From Achromobacter sp. Bel (GTDB taxonomy: Bacteria > Pseudomonadota > Gammaproteobacteria > Burkholderiales > Burkholderiaceae_B), in NCBI RefSeq assembly GCF_012928505.1, contig NZ_JABBJN010000018.1, forward strand, positions 1 to 64,000: 64,000 nt of DNA. The letters run 5' to 3'. A program made the position numbers and the translations under genes. Shown here piece by piece: positions 52,110 through 60,701 of the stretch; the stretch's first letter is position 1, and every line of letters begins with the position of its first letter. The notes beneath the pieces were generated by a model, which saw nothing but the letters and a program-made list of their open reading frames with translations, searched no databases and was not told the origin of the DNA.

Positions 52110-54667
52110 ACCGCCTCCACCTGGCGATACGAGCGGGCGTCGCCACTGTCGAATTCCGCCGCGGGAACCGCGTACGTCAAGCGACATTGCCCGGCCTGGG
52201 TATCTCCCCATCTAACGGTTAGATCGTCGGCATTCTTGCTTATCCGAGCAAGGATCTTGCTGCCCTGGCCGACCACGCCAATCTCCATCCCGGCAGAATC
52301 CAGGACGGTAGCCCCAAAGGGCAACGGTTTCCCATTCGCTTGTCTGGCCCGGATCAGCACCGGCATGCCGACCTTCTGCGTATCGAACTTCACCAAGGTC
52401 ACCGCCCCGGCAGTGGGATTGGTGCTTTCCGTCGTTGATTTGAGCTCCACGTTCAACGGCAGGCCCTTCGGGTCGATCTCGACTTGATTACGCGAGAAGG
52501 GAATCATGTTGGCGGCGATCGCGCGCCCCCAAGGATCCAGCTTGAGACCCGCAGCATTTATCACGCGCGCCCCGGCCGCATCCTTTGCCTCGATAATCGC
52601 CATGGTCTCTCCCGCAGTTGGCGTAAACGCCACGCCTCCGGCGTAAGCAACCATGCCGCCCGACATGCCAGCGCTGTACTGGTTGTAGTTGCTGCCCTTG
52701 CTGACGCTGGCGCTCAAAGTGGTCATCGGCGTCACATAGGCGCCACTGGCCCCCACAGACGTGCTGACGCGGCTTGCGCCTCCCGAGGATCGCGCCGCGT
52801 TCAGTCCGTAACTGAATTGGTTGTTGTCACCGACGGAGCCGCTCACCGACTCGCGCACACTGGTCAGCCCCCTCGATTCGTGCTCCAGGCTGGTCATCGA
52901 CATCGGCGCACCGGCACTTTTCCCAAGCGGAATGCCGAACGTAAGGATGACGCGATTGCCCCACTCTCGTTGCGTCAGGTTGAACTCGCGTGAAGCGGCG
53001 ATCCCGTAGCTCATGCGTCCATAGAAATTGTTGTAGCCGAAGGTGAACTGCGTATCGCGACCGCTACGGTTCCAGTAATCCTGCGTGGAGCCCGTCAGGT
53101 AGAAGTTGCCCCAACCCTGTGCCAGATTCTGGTTCAGGGTCAGCTGTAGACGGCCGCGCTGAATGCCGAGCATGTCCTGTGCCAGGTTTCGGTGGTCCAG
53201 GTCCGAAAGCGCCATGGCATCAGCCAGCCCAAGATAGCCACGTGTCGAGTAGCGGTATGCAGCCAGTGTCAAGTTGGTATTGGTGGCATCGATCAGTTTG
53301 GAATAGCTGAGCCGATAACTTTGGCCACTGCGGTCCGGCTCGTTGCGCAGCTTGGTGCGCGCGTACGTCACGTCTGCACCAAATGCGCCATAGTCGGTGT
53401 TCAGCGCCGCCCCCATCATGATGGAACCGTAGTCCTCGGCGAATGTGGCGCCGCCGTACCCCGTCACCAAGTTCGAGATACCGTGCTGCACGGTGCTCTG
53501 AAGCATGAACGGCTTGTAGGCGGTATTGATGTTTCGATAGCGTCCACCCGTGACCGAATAGCGCGTGACGCCTGGGCGCAGCGCATTGACAGCCGCGGCG
53601 TACGGCACTTTCGTGATGTGCACGCTGCCGTTCGCTTCGGTCACGATCACCTCCAGATCGCCACCGTAGCCAGTGGCATACAGGTCGTTGATTTCGAACG
53701 CGCCCGGTTGAACCGTTGTTTCGTAGATGATGTTGCCGTTCTGACGCACCTGAACACGGGCCGCCGACGAGGCAATGCCACGGACAAGCGGGGCGTAGCC
53801 GCGCTGGGATTCGGGGTACATCCGGTCGTCGCTGGCCATTTGCAAGCCGCGAAAGCCCACGGACTCGAACAACGCGCCGTCGGTATAGCCATCACCGACC
53901 GTCAGTTGGCTCTTGACTGCGGCGATCGATCGCCTGACATTGGTTTGCATGGCCTGATACTGGCTGCCGCTCAGATCACTGTGGCTATAGCTGCCCGTGT
54001 GATTGAATCGCCAAGGGCCGACGTTGAATCCGGCGTTCAAACCAACATAACTCTGCGAATACGAGGTCCCGTAGCTTTCGGACCGGTACGTGCTGGCGTT
54101 GTACTGCAGCTTGGCGGCATTGATGCCGTCATCCCAGAATTTTGGGTCGACATAGCCACGCGCGTTACGCGCCATGAACGCCTGCGGAATGCTGACATCC
54201 AGGCGCAGCTCACTGCTGTCATAGATGGCGGTAGCATCCGCGATCAGCACGGGAAGCGGCACGCAAAGGGATCCTGCCAGCGATGTAGCGGCCGGCTCCG
54301 GGATCTTCATGACATCGACCCCCAGGCGTTCGAGCGAGGGACGGTCGAAACATGGCTGCACGTCAGCCTTATCGTCGCCGAGCGCGCGCAGCGTGACATC
54401 GATCGCCCCCTGCCAGACCTGATTCACGAATAGATCAGCACGATACTGCCCGGGCGCGGCGATATTGCCTTTGCTGAAACGACTGATGTCGATACCCTCA
54501 CCAGGCGCTCTTTGCAGGAACCCTTCGTTGAACTGCACCTCGGCAACCACCTGCGCGTGGGCCGGCGCCGCGACGGCGACTGAGGCGCCAACCAGCAACA
54601 TCGGCACAACCACGGCCCGCATCGGGTACCGAGACAGGGGAATCGGCGGACTTTTGGCTTTTTGCAT
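52097..54667 (-). CDS. Fimbrial outer-membrane usher (FimD/PapC family)
   Basis: Product of 856 residues, full length. A signal peptide is followed by the N-terminal domain (VQFNEGFLQRAPGEGIDISR, QYRADLFVNQVWQGAID), the barrel with SYSKLIDATNTNLTLAAYRYS, and the plug region (YAPLVRGIASSAARVQVRQN, PGAFEINDLYATGYGGDLEV). The C-terminal domains end QCRLTYAVPAAEFDSG. It forms the pore through which subunits are secreted and joined. It lies between the two chaperone genes. Confidence 0.95.
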   Translation of the reverse strand: MQKAKSPPIPLSRYPMRAVVVPMLLVGASVAVAAPAHAQVVAEVQFNEGFLQRAPGEGIDISRFSKGNIAAPGQYRADLFVNQVWQGAIDVTLRALGDDKADVQPCFDRPSLERLGVDVMKIPEPAATSLAGSLCVPLPVLIADATAIYDSSELRLDVSIPQAFMARNARGYVDPKFWDDGINAAKLQYNASTYRSESYGTSYSQSYVGLNAGFNVGPWRFNHTGSYSHSDLSGSQYQAMQTNVRRSIAAVKSQLTVGDGYTDGALFESVGFRGLQMASDDRMYPESQRGYAPLVRGIASSAARVQVRQNGNIIYETTVQPGAFEINDLYATGYGGDLEVIVTEANGSVHITKVPYAAAVNALRPGVTRYSVTGGRYRNINTAYKPFMLQSTVQHGISNLVTGYGGATFAEDYGSIMMGAALNTDYGAFGADVTYARTKLRNEPDRSGQSYRLSYSKLIDATNTNLTLAAYRYSTRGYLGLADAMALSDLDHRNLAQDMLGIQRGRLQLTLNQNLAQGWGNFYLTGSTQDYWNRSGRDTQFTFGYNNFYGRMSYGIAASREFNLTQREWGNRVILTFGIPLGKSAGAPMSMTSLEHESRGLTSVRESVSGSVGDNNQFSYGLNAARSSGGASRVSTSVGASGAYVTPMTTLSASVSKGSNYNQYSAGMSGGMVAYAGGVAFTPTAGETMAIIEAKDAAGARVINAAGLKLDPWGRAIAANMIPFSRNQVEIDPKGLPLNVELKSTTESTNPTAGAVTLVKFDTQKVGMPVLIRARQANGKPLPFGATVLDSAGMEIGVVGQGSKILARISKNADDLTVRWGDTQAGQCRLTYAVPAAEFDSGDARSYRQVEAVCVS

Positions 54668-54782
54668 GATCGTGAACCTTGCCTTGGACCGAACACGCCC
54701 CTACCGAGCCAGAGGCGGTATCGTGCACATTCGAAAACGGATCGGGTTGGAGGGGCAGTGACGCTGTCACCGCCCAGTGCAT

Positions 54783-55532
54783 TCAGTGCCGTAGCAACGG
54801 AATCTCGTTGCGTTGCACGCCACCGTAGTCATTGATGGCCTGTGATCGCACTTTGGTAGCGGTGCTTGCCTGGACGTCCCCTTTCAAGGGGAAGACTGTG
54901 GTCTGTCCCGGAGATACCATGCCACCCTCATCGAACGTCGCTGTCCTTGCACTGGAAACAACCTCGATTTCGGTAAAGGACACATGGTAGGCAGAGGGAT
55001 TCCTGGCCTCGATTCCACCGGGCACCACCCGCCACTGAATCCGGGCGGGGGCCTCTTCAGCGGTGCCGGGCAAGCCTGCGGGTCGGAAAAACAATTTGAT
55101 GCGCGAACGAACGGCGACTTGCAAGAGGTTGGCTTGGACGCCATCGTCCTGCACTTGCGGCGGGATATCCAGAACGTTGAGCCAGAACACGGATTCGCGG
55201 TCCTGAGGCAGCGCTTCTCCGGTATAGGAAACGCGCAGCGTCTGTGTCTTGCCGGGATCGATCCGTGCCACGGGCGGCGCGATGGTGAACGGCACTTCCT
55301 GCGCGGCAGGCCCGGCCCGCTCATCGCCATTGTCGATCCATACCTGGGTCAGGCGGGGACCCTTGCCTTCATTGCTCAACTTGACCATGACCTCCCGTTC
55401 TTTCGCCGGATAGATCACCCGCGTTGCCGCAATCACGATAGAGGCATGCGCCTGCAATGCGTTGAATGCACCGAGGCCCAATACCGTCGCGCACAGCACG
55501 GAGCGAAAGACATACTTCGCCTTCATGATCAT
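54783..55532 (-). CDS. Periplasmic fimbrial chaperone (first copy)
   Basis: Product of 249 residues from ATG 55532, or ATG 55526, which is better spaced from AGGA. A signal peptide (ending LQAHAS) precedes a PapD-like fold with ATRVIYPAKEREVMVKLSNE and ALPQDRESVFWLNVLDIPPQ. It follows the major subunit by 68 bases and precedes the usher by 115. It should cap and fold the major subunit. Confidence 0.93.
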   Translation of the reverse strand: MIMKAKYVFRSVLCATVLGLGAFNALQAHASIVIAATRVIYPAKEREVMVKLSNEGKGPRLTQVWIDNGDERAGPAAQEVPFTIAPPVARIDPGKTQTLRVSYTGEALPQDRESVFWLNVLDIPPQVQDDGVQANLLQVAVRSRIKLFFRPAGLPGTAEEAPARIQWRVVPGGIEARNPSAYHVSFTEIEVVSSARTATFDEGGMVSPGQTTVFPLKGDVQASTATKVRSQAINDYGGVQRNEIPLLRH

Positions 55533-55600
55533 GTTTCCTGGAGGGGTAATCTGGACGAAGATGGTGCGCGAGACACCATCTTCAATTCACCTTGAGATCG

Positions 55601-56134
55601 TCACTGATAGGCGATTGAGTAATTCACCATCGTGCTCACCGTGCCGGCCGTCGCTTGACCAGTCGCAAAGTAACGAGCGATGTACGGCAGCGATGCCGAA
55701 CCCGCATTGATGTTGGTCGACTTCGAGTTTTGCGTCGCAACAGGGTCACCGGCCTTGATCACCGAACCATCACCGTTCAGCAGCTGGATATCCACCTGCG
55801 TCGCGGTACCGGTCTGCTGAGTCACGCGGCCATTGGAATTCACGGTTGCACCCGCCTCAAAATGCGTGCGCACCGCCCCCGTATCGGGCGTGCAATTGGT
55901 CAGCAGAATGGTAAATGCGGTGTCGCCCGCAGTCTGGCCGGCCGCGGCCAGTGTGCTGGCCGACACCGTCGGCAAAGCCACGGTGAAATCCTTGCCGCCG
56001 ATGCTGCTAGCGATTGTGCAGGTTTGCGCGGTGATATTGCCGGTGAAGTTGATGGTTCCGTCCGACGCGAAAGCAGTATGCGTCCCGGTCGCCATACCGG
56101 CAACAATGATTGCCGAGAGAATTTTGCGCTTCAT
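55601..56134 (-). CDS. Major fimbrial subunit
   Basis: ATG 56134 after AAGGAAG gives 177 residues. A signal peptide ends near AFASDG. The pilin has the N-terminal extension GTINFTGNITAQTCTIAS, a conserved Cys pair (about 39 and 80) and C-terminal VSTMVNYSIAYQ with the penultimate Tyr. It is first in the operon, as expected for the most abundant subunit. Confidence 0.93.
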   Translation of the reverse strand: MKRKILSAIIVAGMATGTHTAFASDGTINFTGNITAQTCTIASSIGGKDFTVALPTVSASTLAAAGQTAGDTAFTILLTNCTPDTGAVRTHFEAGATVNSNGRVTQQTGTATQVDIQLLNGDGSVIKAGDPVATQNSKSTNINAGSASLPYIARYFATGQATAGTVSTMVNYSIAYQ

Positions 56135-56546
56135 GAATGTACTTCCTTGGGGTGTGGGATTAAAGGCAGTCGGCTGAAATTGTGGCCGGCACAACATTCA
56201 CCCGATGATCAAGCCTGCGGGGTTACGGGGAATGTTGTGAGGACGAAGCTTATGTTTTTGCCGTGCGAAAAACACCCGGACGATTCCGAGTTTTTATTGC
56301 TGCTTGCGTTGCTCCATAGGTAATTCCCGCGCATCAGCGCTGTCGTCAGACAGGGGACTTTTCTCGTTGAGGAGGTCTACAGGACGACGTAGTCGCGATT
56401 GACGGATCGCCAGATCATGAAAGCCATCATGCGCGCAGCACGCATTACTAGAAGATGAGGAAAGTGTCTGATGCGAGCGCATCGGCCAGTAAACTGAGCA
56501 GAGCGCGCCGCCTCTGTCGGCTGGTCGCATCGAACCGGGAGAGTGA
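56135..56546. promoter_or_regulatory. Fimbrial operon promoter region
   Basis: This 412-base gap between divergent genes (fimbrial subunit and methyltransferase) holds no coding feature I can support. It is less GC-rich than its surroundings. A dyad TGTTTTT (56253-56259) / AAAAACA (56268-56274) lies about 125 bases upstream of the subunit start and is a candidate site for the RcsB-like regulator. No invertible element or phase-switch repeat is visible. Confidence 0.4.
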
Positions 56547-57296
56547 ATGAAACCCTTTGAAGCCTTGGTGGCTGAAGCCAAAGCGGCAGACGTGAGCGGC
56601 TGGGGCTTCGATTGGCTGTCCAGGCGGGCCAGCGAGGAGCGCCCGTCTTGGGGCTATGCCCGGCTGCTTGCGCAGCGGCTGGCCAGCGTGGAGTCCGCGC
56701 TTGACCTTGACACTGGCGGCGGTGAGGTACTGGCCGAGGCCGAGCGATTTCCGCCACGTATGGTGGCGACCGAAGCCTGGCTACCCAATGTGCAAAAGGC
56801 ACGTGAACGGCTCGGCGCTCGTGGCGTGCAGGTGGTGGAGGTAGCGAGCGATGCCGCGCTGCCTTTCGCTGATGCATCGTTTGCGCTGGTCACGTCGCGC
56901 CATCCCGTGCTCCCCCATTGGGGAGAAATCCATCGTGTGCTGGAGCCGGGCGGACATTACTTTGGGCAGCACGTGGGGCCGGCGTCGGCATTTGAGTTGA
57001 TCGAGCATTTCCTGGGACCGCTGCCGCGCGAAAGGCGCCAGCGCGATCCGCAGGAAGAAGCCGCAGCCGCCCAAGCCGCAGGGCTGACCGTGACGGATTT
57101 GCGCACGGCACGCTGCCGCATGGTATTCCATGACGTGGGCGCGGTTGTCTGGATTCTTCGCAAGTGTGTGTGGTGGGTGCCGGACTTTTCGGTAGAGAAG
57201 TACCGTGATGCCTTGCAGGCGCTGGATCGCCAGATGCGTGAAGGGCGGCCTTTCGTGGCGCACTCGACCCGTCACCTGATCGAAGCCCGGCGCTGA
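56547..57296 (+). CDS. Class I SAM-dependent methyltransferase
   Basis: Product of 249 residues. The SAM-binding region has LDLDTGGGEVLAEAERFPPR (a motif I variant) and LPFADASFALVTSRHPVLPH as motif IV. The opening and C-terminal SVEKYRDALQALDRQMREGR resemble uncharacterised methyltransferases, some near antibiotic-resistance genes. The substrate is unknown. It lies between the fimbrial promoter and the integrase remnant, so it may be island cargo. Confidence 0.75.
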   Translation: MKPFEALVAEAKAADVSGWGFDWLSRRASEERPSWGYARLLAQRLASVESALDLDTGGGEVLAEAERFPPRMVATEAWLPNVQKARERLGARGVQVVEVASDAALPFADASFALVTSRHPVLPHWGEIHRVLEPGGHYFGQHVGPASAFELIEHFLGPLPRERRQRDPQEEAAAAQAAGLTVTDLRTARCRMVFHDVGAVVWILRKCVWWVPDFSVEKYRDALQALDRQMREGRPFVAHSTRHLIEARR

Positions 57297-57372
57297 TACC
57301 GTAGCAACGCCCGGCCGACATCCGAGCTCACGTCTACCAGTACCCCGGCAGCCCAGATCACCGGCCGAGTAC

Positions 57373-57693
57373 TTGAGTCAGCGGTGCTACGGCTTACCAT
57401 GCGCTAATGGTAAACAACAAATCCGGATGGACCGCGCACTTGCGAGACGTCGCCCAACGCTCTCCGCCCTCGGAATCCGGGATCGAGACGCACGCCAAAC
57501 CCGGCATACGTATGCCACGCTCGGCCTGCATGCCGGAATGAATCCTGGGTATCTTTCCCGCCAGATGGGTCACAAGAACGCGCAGATGCTCTTCCGCGTC
57601 TACGCCAAGTGGATCGACGGCGAATCCAACCAGGGGGGGAAGGCGAAAATGGCTGCTCTGTATGCCGGCCATTTGCCAACTTCGGAGGCGTAG
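57373..57693 (+). pseudogene. Tyrosine-recombinase (integrase) C-terminal remnant
   Basis: The last 80 or so residues of this ORF are integrase-like: GIRDRDARQTRHTYATLGLH with the R-x-x-H-x-x pattern, LSRQMGHKNAQMLFRVYAKW with the catalytic Gly-His and nucleophile Tyr. A full integrase needs more than 300 residues, so the N-terminal and central domains are lost. The upstream 25 residues do not look homologous. It abuts tRNA-Arg, the typical integration site. Confidence 0.75.
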
Positions 57694-57726
57694 AGCACTC
57701 CAAAGAACTCGCGCTAATTTGCGCGG

Positions 57727-57749
57727 TTTGGGCCCAAAGGGGGCCCAAA
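57727..57749. repeat. GGGCCC inverted repeat beside the integrase remnant
   Basis: TTTGGGCCC (57727-57735) and GGGCCCAAA (57741-57749) are perfect complements around AAAGG, followed on the plus strand by an A run. The T run is on the wrong side for a plus-strand terminator, though on the minus strand the run precedes the stem, at the end of the tRNA transcript. Function uncertain. Confidence 0.4.
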
Positions 57750-57771
57750 AAAACGTAGGTCTTTGATTTGT

Positions 57772-57846
57772 TGGCGCGCCCGACAGGAATCGAACCTGTA
57801 TCAAGAGCTTCGGAAACTCTCATTCTATCCATTGAACTACGGGCGC
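57772..57846 (-). tRNA. tRNA-Arg (anticodon CCG)
   Basis: On the minus strand GCGCCCG (5' end at 57846) pairs with CGGGCGC near the 3' end. The anticodon stem AGAGT/GCTCT encloses the loop TTCCGAA, giving anticodon CCG, which reads CGG codons. The T-loop GGTTCGATTCC is standard. The 3' CCA is encoded (57772-57774). The total is 75 bases. The 3' end faces the integrase remnant, so this gene probably hosted an integration event. Confidence 0.95.
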
Positions 57847-57940
57847 AGCGCAAGGAGGCGACATTGTACCTAGTTTTCAATAGCGTGCATGAAGTGGATC
57901 AAATCTTCCGCCAATCTCATCGAAAACCCCGGGACAGTCA

Positions 57941-57972
57941 TTGGACGAGGGTCCCTGACACCGTTATATAAT
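57941..57972 (+). promoter_or_regulatory. Sigma70 promoter of the cytochrome c gene
   Basis: TTGGAC (57941-57946) and TATATAAT (57965-57972) with 18 bases between make a near-consensus housekeeping promoter, about 100 bases before the cytochrome ATG. Confidence 0.65.
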
Positions 57973-58077
57973 CCAGCGTTTGCTTGCAGGCGGATGCGTC
58001 ACGGGTTCGCCGATTTGTGCAGTTACTGATTTTCTGTTGCCGCCGCCAGGCGCCCCACCCGTTAGCAGGATTTGGTC

Positions 58078-59001
58078 ATGAGCAACGAGCAGGAACACAT
58101 AGAAGAGCACGCCTCCCCCATCAAGACCCCCAAGCAACTGGTCGTCACGATCGTCCTATCTTTCGTGATCCCAATCGCCATCATCATCCTCCTGGTGAAC
58201 ATGGTGGTCTCCGGCACCAAGGTCGGCGCCGGGTCCGATACCCTGACTGAAGAAGCCGTCACCAAGCGCATCGCGCCGGTCGCGGGTTTTGCGCTGGTCG
58301 ACGCCAACGCGCCCAAGGTGTTCAAGACGGGCGAACAGGTGTTTGCCGCGGTCTGTACGGCCTGTCACACCGCCGGGATCGCCGGCGCACCCAAGATGGG
58401 CGACAACGCGGCCTGGGCGCCGTTCATCAAGTCCGGCTACGACACGATGCTGAACGTGGCCCTGCACGGCAAGGGCGGCATGCCCGCCAAGGGCGGCAAC
58501 CCCACGCTGTCCGACTACGAAGTCGCACGCGCGGTCGTCTACATGGCCAACAAGTCCGGCGCTTCGCTGCCCGAACCTGCGGCTCCCGCCGAGGAAGGCG
58601 CGAAGAAGGAAGCGGATGCGGCACCTGCTGCCGCGCCCGCGCCTGCCGCAGCAGCACCTGCTGCGGCCGCACCGGCCGTCGCGGCTGCCCCGGCTGCTGC
58701 GGCACCGGCTGCTGCGGCTCCCGCTGCCGCGCCCGCCGCGCCTCAGGCCGCCGCCGTCAACCCGGCTGGCGAAAAGCTCTACAAGAGCGTCTGTTTCGCC
58801 TGCCACGCCACCGGCGTGGCGAACGCACCCAAGTTCGGCGACAAGGCCGCCTGGGATCCGTACATCAAGACCGGCATGGACGCCATGGTAAAGGTCGCCA
58901 TGCAAGGCAAACCGCCGATGCCCCCGAAGGGCGGCGCGGCCAACGCCTCGGAAGACGACATCCGCGCGGCCGTGCAATACATGGTGGACGCGGCCAAGTA
59001 A
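58078..59001 (+). CDS. Membrane-anchored diheme cytochrome c (c5 family)
   Basis: ATG 58078 has AGGA upstream and gives 307 residues. A single membrane segment lies at about 21-44. Two cytochrome c domains each have a CxxCH heme site: CTACH (93-97) and CFACH (about 235-240). The domains are closely similar (GDNAAWAPFIKSGYDTMLNV / GDKAAWDPYIKTGMDAMVKV), so they arose by internal duplication. They are joined by an Ala/Pro-rich linker of roughly 50 residues. It probably carries electrons at the periplasmic face. Confidence 0.92.
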   Translation: MSNEQEHIEEHASPIKTPKQLVVTIVLSFVIPIAIIILLVNMVVSGTKVGAGSDTLTEEAVTKRIAPVAGFALVDANAPKVFKTGEQVFAAVCTACHTAGIAGAPKMGDNAAWAPFIKSGYDTMLNVALHGKGGMPAKGGNPTLSDYEVARAVVYMANKSGASLPEPAAPAEEGAKKEADAAPAAAPAPAAAAPAAAAPAVAAAPAAAAPAAAAPAAAPAAPQAAAVNPAGEKLYKSVCFACHATGVANAPKFGDKAAWDPYIKTGMDAMVKVAMQGKPPMPPKGGAANASEDDIRAAVQYMVDAAK

Positions 59002-59017
59002 TTCCGGCGCGCCCAGG

Positions 59018-59051
59018 AAAAAGCCCCTTGATCGCTCAAGGGGCTTTTTTT
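59018..59051 (+). terminator. Rho-independent terminator of the cytochrome gene
   Basis: AAGCCCCTTGA pairs with TCAAGGGGCTT around TCGC, then a run of T. A matching A run upstream makes it potentially bidirectional, serving also the convergent dehydrogenase gene. Confidence 0.93.
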
Positions 59052-59082
59052 GCGGCATTTTTTGCCGGCATCCCGTAGGGTT

Positions 59083-60606
59083 TTATTCCGCCGACGACTT
59101 CAGCAGGGACAAGCCCAGTTGCACGCGGCGCTGCAGCCACAGGCTGGGGCGATAGCGGGGGTCGCCCGTCACGCGCTGCATGCTCTTCAGAATTTCCAGG
59201 ATGCGGTCGGCGCCCAGCTTGTCGCCCAGCGCCAACGGGCCCACCGGATAACCCAGGCCCAGCGTCACGGCCTGGTCGATGTCTTCCGGCGTAGCGATCT
59301 GCTGCTGCGCGATATCGCTGGCGATATTGACGATCATGGCCACGATGCGTTGGGCGATGAAGCCCGGCGAGTCCTCGATCACCGTCACCGGCACGCCGTC
59401 GGCGGCCAGCAGCGCGTGGGCGGCGTCACGCCATTTGCCTTCGGTCGCTGGCGACACCATGACCGTGCGGCGCTTGGCGCCGTCGAACGCGTACAGCGTG
59501 TCCAGGCCGACCGTGCGGGCGGCGTTCAGGCCCTGCGCGGACACCGACGTCGAGACATCGTCGCCGAACGGCGTGACGATGATCAGCGCATCGGCGTCGG
59601 GCGTGGCGCCCGTCACGAGCGTCGCGCCCAGCTTCTCGACCAGCGCCGAGGCGCGTGCGTAGCCTTCCGCGTGCTTGGGGCTGACCCACACCTTCAGGCC
59701 TTCCGGCAGCGCCGGCACGGGCGGTTCGGCGGGCACTTGCTTCTGGCCATCGGCGTAGACATAGAAGCCTTCGCCAGCCTTGCGGCCGATCAGGCCCCCC
59801 GCCAGGCGCACCGTGGTGATCGGCGACGGGCGGAAACGCGGCTCGTCGAAGAATTGGCGGTAGATGGACTCCATCACCGGGTGCGACACGTCCAGCGCGG
59901 TCAGGTCCAGCAGTTCGAACGGGCCCATGCGAAAGCCGGCCTGCTCGCGCATGACGGCGTCGACTTGGGCGAAGGTGGCCACGGCCTCCTGGGCCACGCG
60001 CAGGCCTTCGGTGTTCATGCCACGGCCGGCGTGGTTCACGATGAAGCCGGGCATGTCCTTGGCGCGCACGGGCGTGTGGCCCATGCGGCGGGCAAGCGCG
60101 GCCAGCGCGTCGCCGGCTTCGGGCGCGCTGCGCAGGCCGTCGATCACTTCCACCACCTTCATCAACGCCACCGGGTTGAAGAAGTGGTAACCCACCACGC
60201 GCTGCGGACGCTTGCAGGCGGCGGCGATGGCGGTGATGGACAGCGACGACGTGTTCGACGCCAGGATGCAGTCTTCCGACACGACGCCTTCCAGCGCCGC
60301 GAACAGATCGCGCTTGACGTCCAGGCGCTCGACAATGGCTTCCACCACCAACTGGCACGCCGACATATCGGTCAGCGCCGTGGCGGATTCCACGCGCTCA
60401 AGCGACGCTTGCGCGTCGGCGGCGGTGATCTTGCCCTTCTGGGCCAGCTTGTCCCACGTCTGGCGCAGCGACTCGCGCGCGGCGGCGACGGCGTCGGCGC
60501 TAGTGTCGTACAAGCGCACGCGCAAACCGGCTTGTGCCGCGATCTGCGCAATGCCGCGCCCCATGGCCCCGGCGCCCACGACGCCGATGGTTTGAATCTC
60601 CGTCAT
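59083..60606 (-). CDS. 3-hydroxyacyl-CoA dehydrogenase (PaaH/PaaC-like)
   Basis: ATG 60606 gives 507 residues. The NAD-binding motif IGVVGAGAMGRGIAQIAAQA opens the protein; catalytic-region motifs are ASNTSSLSITAIAAACKRPQ and VGYHFFNPVALMKVVEVIDG. Two C-terminal dimerisation domains are present (DMPGFIVNHAGRGMNTEGLR and EDSPGFIAQRIVAMIVNIAS), the long form seen in PaaH of phenylacetate degradation. The paa genes are absent, so a more general beta-oxidation role is equally likely. Confidence 0.9.
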   Translation of the reverse strand: MTEIQTIGVVGAGAMGRGIAQIAAQAGLRVRLYDTSADAVAAARESLRQTWDKLAQKGKITAADAQASLERVESATALTDMSACQLVVEAIVERLDVKRDLFAALEGVVSEDCILASNTSSLSITAIAAACKRPQRVVGYHFFNPVALMKVVEVIDGLRSAPEAGDALAALARRMGHTPVRAKDMPGFIVNHAGRGMNTEGLRVAQEAVATFAQVDAVMREQAGFRMGPFELLDLTALDVSHPVMESIYRQFFDEPRFRPSPITTVRLAGGLIGRKAGEGFYVYADGQKQVPAEPPVPALPEGLKVWVSPKHAEGYARASALVEKLGATLVTGATPDADALIIVTPFGDDVSTSVSAQGLNAARTVGLDTLYAFDGAKRRTVMVSPATEGKWRDAAHALLAADGVPVTVIEDSPGFIAQRIVAMIVNIASDIAQQQIATPEDIDQAVTLGLGYPVGPLALGDKLGADRILEILKSMQRVTGDPRYRPSLWLQRRVQLGLSLLKSSAE

Positions 60607-60701
60607 CAACTTTCTCCTGCCTTTATTGGAATGGATCGTGTGCGCCGCGGCATGGCGGGGCGCAGGGAGAACGGAGCGGCGCTACGCCGCTCCGCCTCCG
60701 C

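Noticed and set aside
57890-57901. TGA-N6-TCA FNR-like half site before the cytochrome gene
   Set aside because: Only the core is kept, and the centre would lie about 83 bases before the predicted start, not at -41.5. Chance is likely.
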